Shown in pieces: positions 1 to 5,584 of a DNA stretch of 7,189 nt. The translations under genes and the position numbers were made by a program. The notes beneath the pieces were generated by a model that worked only from the letters and a program-made list of their open reading frames with translations, made no database searches and was not told the origin of the DNA. The first letter of the stretch is position 1. Every line of letters begins with the position of its first letter. Source of the stretch: Alphaproteobacteria bacterium (GTDB lineage Bacteria > Myxococcota_A > UBA796 > GCA-2862545); assembly GCA_020632925.1 (NCBI GenBank), contig JACKER010000084.1:1-7189 (forward strand), read 5' to 3'.

Positions 1-161
1 GGCATTCGGTTCTCCGGGAATGCTCGTGGTAGGCTTCACGTTACGGTCGCCGCCATCTACAACTGAACGGAAGTGGCGCGTGGGGACCGACCCTCCGTGT
101 TGGCGGTGGTTGATCGGTCCTTGTCCGCCCTGTACTGCGAGTCCCCCATGCTGCGAGTCGA
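1..161. other. Left-edge region with no supported gene
   Basis: Nothing convincing is encoded here. Open frames crossing this stretch on either strand give proline-, arginine- and cysteine-laden translations without recognisable motifs. The frame of the downstream HExxH gene is closed by a TGA at 111-113, so that gene cannot begin further left. I looked for a promoter: TTGATC at 110-115 is followed 17 bases later by TACTGC, which matches the -10 consensus too poorly to call. The region is probably the leader of the next gene. Confidence 0.4.
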
Positions 162-1613
162 GTGATGACGGCGTACAGAAACATGGATACCATCTTGAGG
201 GAACAGCGGGGTGTCAGGGAGACGCTCGCGTCGCGTACCTCGACCGCCATCGCGGAACAGAAGTCCTGCTGCAGCTCCTGCGAAGAAGGTGGTGGGTGTG
301 CGGCGAGAACCACGGTCAGGACGGCGCTGTGGCCACGCTGGATCTCCAGTGTGACCGAGAACGCTGCGTGGGCCATCCATCGAGCACAGGTGGGTTGGGA
401 CGCCCCACACGCCGGTCGGTCGGCGGCATCGTCGATGAGGGACATGCCTGGCTCCGACCCGGCGCCTCGGATAGGGGTGGAGGACGTTCCGGCACCGGAC
501 CCATCGGACTGGTGCGACCCGTCACTGCCGAACGGAGTCCTGTGGTCGAGGGGTTGCCCAGGGTGGACATCGCTCCCGGGAGAGTCCACGCAGGGTCCAC
601 CGCCGATGCCGTGCAGTGATCCATCGATGACCCACTCTCAGCTCGTGACGGCCGGGTGCATCCCCGACTGCGATGAACCCTTTGAACCGCCACCCCTGTT
701 CAAGCCAGCCGGCGACACCCGCAAGTGTCGAGATGCGTTCGACGACCTCGTTCGAAACATGGATCGGTGCGGTGTGCCGCCGGATGTCGGCTGCAACTGT
801 GACGACGAGGCATACCACCCCCCAGGTGGTTGGAACGAGTGTGGCGACGTTTGTCCGCCGACGATCGTGTCCACGGAAGCGAATGACAACCTAAAGTTCT
901 CGGTCGACGATCCTTATTCAGGTGTTGACGTCGAGTCCACACTGTGGTGGTTGCTTGCTTTCACGGCCGTTACCTCTGCTGGAGGTTCGTTCCGAACGAG
1001 TGGACCTCTCGGCCCAAATCCAGCGCCGGATGTAGATATCGACACGGATGAAGTCGATGTGCCGACAATCTTGGATAGGTCGCAAGAGCTGCTGATCAAC
1101 GCGGCATGGAATGTGCTGGTTGAGAATATCGACATTGCGCTATGGCTCGCGTGCTTGGTTGGTGGGCCCGACGCCTCTAGGTGTATTGACGGTCGAATCA
1201 CTGGTAAGCAGGAGGTTGTGTTCGACTATTCGGTTGGGAGTGTGCACGAGGACAGCACGATGTGGATGGAGATCAGCCCGAATCCATCGACGCCCATTCA
1301 CGTGAATATGTATAGGTTCGCGCGTCTGGCGGATCGCTTCGAACACGCCACGACGACATCCGATTGGACAGATCAGGCCTGTGTGGTGGTCGAGGTCGCG
1401 TCGTTGGTGCTGCATGAGCTGTTCCACACGTGTATCCCGAGATCAAAGGTGGAGCCGGGCGACGATCGGGGTGAGTGCAATCGAACCTACATGCTACAGG
1501 CGTCGTTTCAATGGGCGATGGCACAACGAATTCCCTGTATTACGGCAGGCGATGGCTGTGGGAGTTTTGGGGGCGATGAGAATTGGATGTGTGATAATCC
1601 GACCAATTGCTGA
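162..1613 (+). CDS. Cysteine-rich hypothetical protein with HExxH (zinc-metallopeptidase-like) motif
   Basis: Unassigned protein of about 483 residues. Near the C-terminus is VLHELFHTC, in which H418-E419-x-x-H422 matches the zinc-binding and catalytic signature of many metallopeptidases. The third zinc ligand is not clear: E438 is a candidate, and the metzincin extension (HxxGxxH) is absent. The protein has 24 cysteines, including a cluster at residues 36-46 and a dense run at 166-231, which suggests disulfides outside the cytoplasm. However, no classical signal peptide is visible at the N-terminus; a hydrophobic stretch lies at about 260-275. The start is uncertain: GTG 162 is the first possible, ATG 165 and ATG 183 are alternatives, and none has a good Shine-Dalgarno. 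The first 100 residues look poorly protein-like, so the true start may be further in. Base composition is about 50-55% GC in the 3' half, well below the neighbours. It lies 10 bases before the RCC1-like lipoprotein gene and is probably co-transcribed with it. Peptidase activity is inference from one motif. Confidence 0.72.
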   Translation: MMTAYRNMDTILREQRGVRETLASRTSTAIAEQKSCCSSCEEGGGCAARTTVRTALWPRWISSVTENAAWAIHRAQVGWDAPHAGRSAASSMRDMPGSDPAPRIGVEDVPAPDPSDWCDPSLPNGVLWSRGCPGWTSLPGESTQGPPPMPCSDPSMTHSQLVTAGCIPDCDEPFEPPPLFKPAGDTRKCRDAFDDLVRNMDRCGVPPDVGCNCDDEAYHPPGGWNECGDVCPPTIVSTEANDNLKFSVDDPYSGVDVESTLWWLLAFTAVTSAGGSFRTSGPLGPNPAPDVDIDTDEVDVPTILDRSQELLINAAWNVLVENIDIALWLACLVGGPDASRCIDGRITGKQEVVFDYSVGSVHEDSTMWMEISPNPSTPIHVNMYRFARLADRFEHATTTSDWTDQACVVVEVASLVLHELFHTCIPRSKVEPGDDRGECNRTYMLQASFQWAMAQRIPCITAGDGCGSFGGDENWMCDNPTNC

Positions 1614-1623
1614 ATGGGCACTC

Positions 1624-2502
1624 ATGGACAGTAGCCAAGTCCGCGTGGGTCTTCTGTTGGTGCTCGCTGGGTGCGCGGGCGAGGACCTCCACCTGACGCT
1701 CGACGCTGAGCATCGGATCTCGGTGGGGTTCGGGACGGCGTGCGCGATCCGCGACGATGGGAGGGTGCTGTGCTGGCAGAAGGAGGGCCTGACCCCGTTG
1801 AAGGCGCCCGAAGGTGAGTTCGTGCAGGTCAGCATCGGCGCCGAGTACGGCCTGGCCCTGCGCCCGACGGGTGAGATCGTGTCCTTCGGTTTCGCCCATG
1901 GCTCGGTGAGAAACCCTCCCGCCGGTCGGTACCGGAGGGTGGAGGCGGGGATGTGGGAGCACGCGTGCGCGCTGGACGTCGACGGCGTCGCGACCTGTTG
2001 GGGTGGACGTGAGCAGACCGAGGGGACCCCGACGAGGGCGCTCAGCGCGATCGACGGTGGTATCGACTACACGGCGGCGCTCGACGAGAAGGGGAGGATC
2101 CTCACCTGGGGCCGTACCCCGCCTCCTCGACCGTCGGGTGTGTTCGTCGACGTCGCCGCCGGTTTGGAGGTCACCTGTGGCGTGACCGAGGATGGTCGCA
2201 TCGCCTGCGCGCCGGCCCAATGGCCGGGTAGCCGCACGCTCATCGTTCCGCCCGACGGCGACGGGTGGGTCCGCCTTCGGGTCGGCGAGACGAATGCGTG
2301 CGCCCTGCACGAGGACGGCCACCTCGGTTGTTGGGGTCGCCGCGACTCGTTCGGGGAGCTGGGCCTGGACCGTGGGCCGTCCCCACCGCCACACGATGAG
2401 GTGGTGGACTTCGCTGCGGGTTCGCTGGCCACCTGCGCGATGATGCGGGACGGTACGGTGGGGTGCTGGGGATCGATCGCCGCGCCCCCTCCGGGCTTCT
2501 GA
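1624..2502 (+). CDS. RCC1-like seven-repeat beta-propeller lipoprotein
   Basis: Predicted 292-residue lipoprotein. The signal peptide (residues 1-16) ends in lipobox L14-A15-G16 before C17, so it should be lipidated by Lgt and cleaved by LspA. Residue +2 is Ala, not the inner-membrane Asp of the enterobacterial rule. Seven repeats follow, at about 35-51, 72-89, 109-127, 146-163, 180-195, 221-238 and 266-283, each of the form G-x(4)-[CLA]-A-[IL]-x(2)-D-G-x-[ILV]-x-[CST]-W-G. This is the RCC1/BNR-like pattern, and seven is the blade number of RCC1 propellers. The sixth also has SFGELGLD, typical of RCC1 repeats. Five repeats carry C-x9-C pairs. ATG 1624 was chosen because it places a normal n-region, hydrophobic core and lipobox in order; the frame stays open upstream inside the previous gene (ATG 1576), but that would add an unlikely extension. 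Partner and function are unknown; such propellers usually bind proteins or act as surface scaffolds. Confidence 0.85.
   Translation: MDSSQVRVGLLLVLAGCAGEDLHLTLDAEHRISVGFGTACAIRDDGRVLCWQKEGLTPLKAPEGEFVQVSIGAEYGLALRPTGEIVSFGFAHGSVRNPPAGRYRRVEAGMWEHACALDVDGVATCWGGREQTEGTPTRALSAIDGGIDYTAALDEKGRILTWGRTPPPRPSGVFVDVAAGLEVTCGVTEDGRIACAPAQWPGSRTLIVPPDGDGWVRLRVGETNACALHEDGHLGCWGRRDSFGELGLDRGPSPPPHDEVVDFAAGSLATCAMMRDGTVGCWGSIAAPPPGF
1726..2472 (+). repeat. Seven RCC1-like protein repeats
   Basis: Degenerate protein-level repeats of about 35-45 residues inside the lipoprotein gene. Each centres on a beta-hairpin of the type ALxxDGxxxCWG. Repeats 1, 3, 5, 6 and 7 have cysteines ten positions apart (C40/C50, C115/C125, C185/C195, C226/C236, C271/C281). 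Repeats 2 and 4 have L77/S87 and A151/T161 at the aligned positions. DNA identity between units is low, so this is an old repeat array and not a recent tandem duplication. Confidence 0.82.
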
Positions 2503-3486
2503 CTACGGAGCAGACTCACAGGTCCAGGTGGGGATCCAGGTGCGGCTCCCCGCGCAGGTCGGCATCTCGGTCCGCGAGAGCAGCCGGAAGCGCTGGCCGT
2601 CCCAGGCCCAGCTCGACGAGACCCCGCAGTCGCCGGGGCCGCGGCCGCGGGCGTAGCTGGTGAGGGTGGCGGTCGCCGGGGTGAAGTCGGCGTTCGTGAC
2701 GATGGGCGCGCTCACGTCGTCCAGCCGGGCGGGCTCGTGATCGTAGGCCGCGGGGGACCAGGCGCCGTCCGCGCTCACGACGAGGGCCACGTCGGACACG
2801 TCGTACGCCCCACCGATGCAGGAGAGCAGCACCAGCGTGCGCCCGCCGTCGAGCGGCCAGCTCCGGATCGCGCGGACGCCCTCCTGCTCGGCCTCCCAGC
2901 ACCCGAGCTTCTTCTGCGCCGCCTTGCCCACGGCCTGCCCTATGGGGTGCTCCTTCGCGTCGGCCGGGGCGGGGACCGGTGTCACCGTCGGCGTCGGCGG
3001 CACCGGCGGGAGCTCGCTCTTCTCACCCCTGGCGAGGATCGCGCTGGTGGTGCCGGCGCGCCCCTGGGCCTCGTCCATCCACCGCAGGGCCGCGGCCGCG
3101 CCCTTCGTCGGCGCCGACCCGAGCGTGCGCTCGCCGGCCACGAGCTCGACGACGCCGGCGTTCGCGAGGTCCCGCGCCAGCGCCACCGACGCCGACGCCA
3201 CCTGGTCCGGGTCGCCGCTCACGCGGTGGAAGGTCATCGGCACGAGGCGCCCGTCGATGCGCAGCGCCGTGGGGAGCGTGTCCTCCTCCTGGTTCACGGC
3301 ACCGACCAGCAGCGCGTCGTTCGGGCCGGGCTCGCGATCGAGCACCAGCACGTAGTCGCCGGTGTCCGTCGACCCGAGCGCCCGGCAGCGGCCGACGTTG
3401 TCGCAGCCCACCGTCCAGTCGCCGAAGGTCTTCACCGCGCCCGGAGCGTCGCCCGCCCAGGCCAGCGTCGAGAGCACGGCGATCAC
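2503..3486 (-). CDS. DUF1176 family protein
   Basis: A 327-residue protein matching the DUF1176 family, whose function is unknown. Near the N-terminus is FGDWTVGCDNVGRCRALG (21-38), the family's opening block. The C-terminus carries the diagnostic RGRGPGDCG (280-288), WAWDGQRFRL (293-302) and MPTCAG (308-313) blocks. Between the halves is a Pro-rich linker (about 158-174). The seven cysteines (28, 34, 196, 223, 287, 311, 323) fit an exported protein with disulfides. The start is GTG 3486, since the open frame upstream runs inside lgt with no better start nearby. It gives a short hydrophobic leader ending near W10-A11, with no basic n-region, so export is likely but the signal is atypical. The GTG overlaps the lgt stop as GTGA, pointing to translational coupling and one transcript with lgt. 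The stop abuts the convergent RCC1-like gene with no spacer. Confidence 0.86.
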   Translation of the reverse strand: MIAVLSTLAWAGDAPGAVKTFGDWTVGCDNVGRCRALGSTDTGDYVLVLDREPGPNDALLVGAVNQEEDTLPTALRIDGRLVPMTFHRVSGDPDQVASASVALARDLANAGVVELVAGERTLGSAPTKGAAAALRWMDEAQGRAGTTSAILARGEKSELPPVPPTPTVTPVPAPADAKEHPIGQAVGKAAQKKLGCWEAEQEGVRAIRSWPLDGGRTLVLLSCIGGAYDVSDVALVVSADGAWSPAAYDHEPARLDDVSAPIVTNADFTPATATLTSYARGRGPGDCGVSSSWAWDGQRFRLLSRTEMPTCAGSRTWIPTWTCESAP

Positions 3487-4271
3487 GCGGTCACCGCCGG
3501 CGGCGCGCGGCGCGCGATGCCGAAGAACACCACCAGACCCACCATCGCGAACACCAGGCTCATGCCCTGGGAGAACGAGAGCGCCTCGCCGAGCAGGGGC
3601 TCGAGGAACCAGCCGCGGTCCAGGTCCCCGCGGAAGGTCTCGGTCACCGCGCGGACGATCGCGTAGAGCACCAGGTAGAGCAGGAAGACCTGCCCGTCGT
3701 ACCGGCGGTGGCGGTAGAACAGGTTCGTCGCCAGGCCGACGAGCACGAGCGCGCCTGCCTCGTAGAGCTGGACCGGGTGCACCGGCACGTCGGGCGGCGC
3801 GATCATCGAGTCCGGCGGGTACGTCACGGCGAGCGCGCTGTGGGTCGGGGAGCCGAAACAGCAGCCCGCCGCGTAGCAGCCCAGCCGACTGATCGCGTGC
3901 GATAGCGGGAAGGCCGTCCCCCAGATGTCCCACGTCGCGAAGATCGGCAGGCCGAAGCGGCGCATCAGCCCGAAGCCGACGGGCAACCCCGCGATCAGCG
4001 CGCCATAGAACACGAGGCCACCGCCGCGCAGGTCGAGCAGGTCGCCGAGCGAGCTCGCCGTCTCCGGGTTCTGCAGCACGAACACCGCGCGCGCCCCGAG
4101 CAGGCCGACGATCGCCGTCCAGAAGATCACGTCGGACATGCGGTTCAGGTCGAGGCCGCGGGCCCGCGCGCGCAGGAGCACGATCCCCGAGCCCACCAGG
4201 AACGCCAGCGCGCCCAGCGCCCCGTAGGCGTGGACCGGGAAGGTGCCGATGTGGAAGAGGATCGGGTGCAC
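3483..4271 (-). CDS. lgt: Phosphatidylglycerol--prolipoprotein diacylglyceryl transferase (Lgt)
   Basis: Inner-membrane enzyme that moves the diacylglyceryl group of phosphatidylglycerol onto the lipobox cysteine of pre-prolipoproteins, the first step of lipoprotein maturation. The 262 residues have the usual family length and about seven hydrophobic spans. Landmarks: the N-terminal HPILFHIG with P12-V-H-A-Y-G (12-17), LLGAR (57-61), GGLVFYGALIAG (84-95), the signature H125-x3-R129-x-GCYAAGCCFG (131-140), VHPVQLYE (164-171), and R207-x3-ETFRGD (211-216). The GCYxxGCCxG version is the form often found in deltaproteobacterial-type lineages, where the E. coli enzyme has GxFxNGE. The start is GTG 4271, the only candidate because an in-frame TAG lies at 4281-4283; its Shine-Dalgarno is weak. 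The gene is first in a two-gene unit with the DUF1176 gene and divergent from lspA, the next enzyme in the pathway. Confidence 0.97.
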   Translation of the reverse strand: MHPILFHIGTFPVHAYGALGALAFLVGSGIVLLRARARGLDLNRMSDVIFWTAIVGLLGARAVFVLQNPETASSLGDLLDLRGGGLVFYGALIAGLPVGFGLMRRFGLPIFATWDIWGTAFPLSHAISRLGCYAAGCCFGSPTHSALAVTYPPDSMIAPPDVPVHPVQLYEAGALVLVGLATNLFYRHRRYDGQVFLLYLVLYAIVRAVTETFRGDLDRGWFLEPLLGEALSFSQGMSLVFAMVGLVVFFGIARRAPPAVTA

Positions 4272-4334
4272 GCTCGGGTGCTAACCCGGTCCTGGCGTGG
4301 CCGAGGGACGTGCGTCGGGGTACGGCAGGGGGTC
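4272..4334. promoter_or_regulatory. Divergent lgt/lspA intergenic region
   Basis: This 63-base gap separates the start codons of two head-to-head genes acting in consecutive steps, so promoters for both directions must lie here or overlap the 5' ends of the opposing genes. I see no sigma70-like -35/-10 pair with good spacing on either strand; the role is inferred from layout alone. The in-frame TAG at 4281-4283 on the minus strand fixes the lgt start. Confidence 0.5.
4327..4332 (+). promoter_or_regulatory. Probable ribosome binding site of lspA
   Basis: The purine run AGGGGG lies just before ATG 4335. Its 3' end is only two bases from the start codon, so pairing would use the first part of the run. 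It supports ATG 4335 over the longer open frame beginning at GTG 4230, which would run back through the lgt start. Confidence 0.5.
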
Positions 4335-4958
4335 ATGAATCCGCGCAACGTCCTCTTCGCCGTGACCGCCGTGGTGGGCCTGGTGCTCGACCAGGCCACG
4401 AAGTGGTGGGTGGTGCACAACCTGCCCGAGGGCACGGGCGAGATCGTCGTCATCCCCGGTTTCTTCAGCATCGTGCACGCCCGCAACCCGGGCGCCGCCT
4501 TCGGGATGCTGCGGGACTTCGAGTACCGCCACTGGGTGTTCCTGGCGTTCACGATCGTCGCGGGCTTCGTGATCGCGGACATGTTCCGCAAGCTCAAGCC
4601 GAACGACGGGTTCATGGGTGCGGCGCTCGGTCTCGTGCTCTCGGGTGCGATCGGCAACGCCATCGACCGCGTGCTCTACCGCTTCGTGACCGACTTCCTC
4701 CGGGTGTACATCGACACCCCCTCCGTCAAGCAGTGGCTGATCGCGACCTTCGGGACGTACGAGTGGCCGAGCTTCAACGTCGCCGACGCGGCGTTGGTGG
4801 TAGGGATCGGCATGTTCGTGATCCACCAGCTCTTCCTGGAGAAGAAGGAGGCGCCCGCCCCGCCCACCGCGGGGACCCGGAGCGCGGACGAGGAGCCGAC
4901 CGAACCCCGGGCGGAGTCGAAGGCCGAGCCGACCCCCGACCAGCCGGTCGCGGGCTAG
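4335..4958 (+). CDS. lspA: Lipoprotein signal peptidase (signal peptidase II, LspA)
   Basis: Inner-membrane aspartyl peptidase that cuts the signal peptide from diacylglyceryl-prolipoproteins, the step after Lgt. The 207 residues contain all family boxes: D19-QATK23 in the first span, N51-PGAAFGM, GAIGNAIDR (104-112), VTDF (118-121) and FNVADAAL (147-154). D120 and D151 correspond to the catalytic aspartate pair. Four hydrophobic spans are visible at about 6-26, 66-84, 95-112 and 151-167. Two oddities are seen. The loop between the catalytic aspartates has 30 residues, against about 18 as I recall for the Pseudomonas enzyme. The protein also ends in a charged Pro/Glu/Ala-rich tail (about 169-207) that the enzyme does not need. 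ATG 4335 gives the normal family N-terminus and has AGGGGG upstream. The stop is a single TAG; the same frame then stays open into the next gene. Probably leads an operon with the two genes after it. Confidence 0.97.
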   Translation: MNPRNVLFAVTAVVGLVLDQATKWWVVHNLPEGTGEIVVIPGFFSIVHARNPGAAFGMLRDFEYRHWVFLAFTIVAGFVIADMFRKLKPNDGFMGAALGLVLSGAIGNAIDRVLYRFVTDFLRVYIDTPSVKQWLIATFGTYEWPSFNVADAALVVGIGMFVIHQLFLEKKEAPAPPTAGTRSADEEPTEPRAESKAEPTPDQPVAG

Positions 4959-4963
4959 GCCCC

Positions 4964-4975
4964 CCGGGCACCCGG
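4964..4975 (+). other. Small inverted repeat between lspA stop and next start
   Basis: CCGGG and CCCGG flank a two-base centre, so a stem of four to five G-C pairs with a very short loop could form. It sits where the ribosome binding site of the following GTG (4977) would be, and no Shine-Dalgarno is seen there. It has no T-run, so it is not a terminator. Chance occurrence in GC-rich DNA is quite possible. Confidence 0.3.
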
Positions 4976-4976
4976 C

Positions 4977-5555
4977 GTGGCACGACGTCGCCGCAGCCTG
5001 CTGGGTCGCCGCCCGGACTCCGGACAGGAGGACTCCGAGCCGTCCGTCGACTCCGAGCCGTCCGTCCATCCCGAGCCGGCGGCCGAACCCGAGCCGGCGG
5101 CCGAACCCGAGCCGGTCGCGGAGCCCGAGCCGGTCGCGGAGCCCGAGCCGGTTGCGGAGCCCGAGCCGGCGGCGGAGCCCGCGGTGGAGCCCGAGCCGGT
5201 CCACGCCGAACCCGTGCCCGAGCCCGAGCCGGTCCACGCCGAGCCGGAGCCCGAGCGGGAGCCGGTCCACCTCGAGCCGGCTCCGGACGGTACGCCGGTC
5301 GAAGCTCCGAAGAAGCCGACGCGCTCCTTGCCGCCCGAGGTGCTGCCGCCGGTCTACACCCCGCGCGATCGGATGCTGACGCGCGGCGGTGGGCGTCGGC
5401 GCCCGAAGCGTCGCCCCGCCCGCGAGGTCGCCGCGGACCAGTTCCTCGTCCAGCTCGCCCTGACCTTCGCCATCATCGGCTCGCTGTCCTTCGGTGTCGG
5501 CGCCGCCGGGCTGTTCCTCCTCCGGCACGAGGTCGTCCGCCTGCTCGGCTGGTGA
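4977..5555 (+). CDS. Glu-Pro-repeat protein with one C-terminal membrane span
   Basis: Unrecognised 192-residue protein. In order: a basic N-terminus (four arginines at 3-6), a long acidic Pro/Glu/Ala tract with near-perfect six-residue AEPEPV-type repeats (about 20-108), a polybasic stretch (R130-R149), one hydrophobic span (about 156-182), and a short tail RHEVVRLLGW. By the positive-inside rule the long repeat region should be cytoplasmic and the last ten residues periplasmic. The tract resembles the Pro-Glu/Pro-Lys spacers of TonB-type proteins and should be extended and disordered; it does not reveal function. The start is GTG 4977, 18 bases after the lspA stop, with no clear ribosome binding site. 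It is in the same frame as lspA with only that TAG between, so it may instead be the C-terminal part of a split or readthrough lspA product. Membership of the lspA operon is likely from spacing. Confidence 0.68.
   Translation: MARRRRSLLGRRPDSGQEDSEPSVDSEPSVHPEPAAEPEPAAEPEPVAEPEPVAEPEPVAEPEPAAEPAVEPEPVHAEPVPEPEPVHAEPEPEREPVHLEPAPDGTPVEAPKKPTRSLPPEVLPPVYTPRDRMLTRGGGRRRPKRRPAREVAADQFLVQLALTFAIIGSLSFGVGAAGLFLLRHEVVRLLGW
5071..5178 (+). repeat. Six tandem 18-bp repeats encoding Glu-Pro motifs
   Basis: Six head-to-tail units start at 5071, 5089, 5107, 5125, 5143 and 5161. Units 1 and 2 are identical, as are units 3 and 4; units 5 and 6 differ by one to three bases. All begin CCGAGCCGG. Degenerate copies continue to about 5280, including two with CCGAGCCGGTCCACGCCGA at 5191 and 5224. 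The identity pattern points to recent unit duplication by slippage, and copy number may vary between strains. Confidence 0.9.
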
Positions 5556-5584
5556 GCCGCTATGCTGCCCGGCGTGGGGGTGGC

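Noticed and set aside
41..589. Minus-strand open frame opposite the start of the HExxH gene
   Set aside because: It shares third codon positions with the plus frame, so its periodicity is borrowed; no start context or family motif. Kept only as a doubt about the 5' end of the plus gene.
20..619. Plus-strand open frame of 199 codons overlapping the start of the HExxH gene
   Set aside because: The translation is a composition-driven mix of Arg, Gly, Cys and Pro with no motif, and its frame disagrees with the GC-rich third positions of the region.
1540..2394. Minus-strand 284-codon frame opposite the RCC1-like gene
   Set aside because: No motif, and the plus strand has seven clear repeats with a lipobox.
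2737..3905. Several plus-strand open frames opposite the DUF1176 gene and lgt
   Set aside because: Arg/Pro/Ala-rich shadows of well-supported minus-strand genes.
4230..4334. N-terminal extension of LspA from GTG 4230
   Set aside because: It would run antisense through the lgt start, adds a charged non-conserved leader, and ATG 4335 gives the normal family N-terminus.
4281..5528. Long minus-strand open frame with Gly-Leu-Arg repeats
   Set aside because: It is the antisense shadow of lspA and of the Glu-Pro repeat gene; the repeats are the complement of the GAGCCG units.
5561..5566. TATGCT as a -10 box before the 395-residue lipoprotein gene
   Set aside because: No -35-like sequence at the right distance, and the 29-base gap suggests operon membership.
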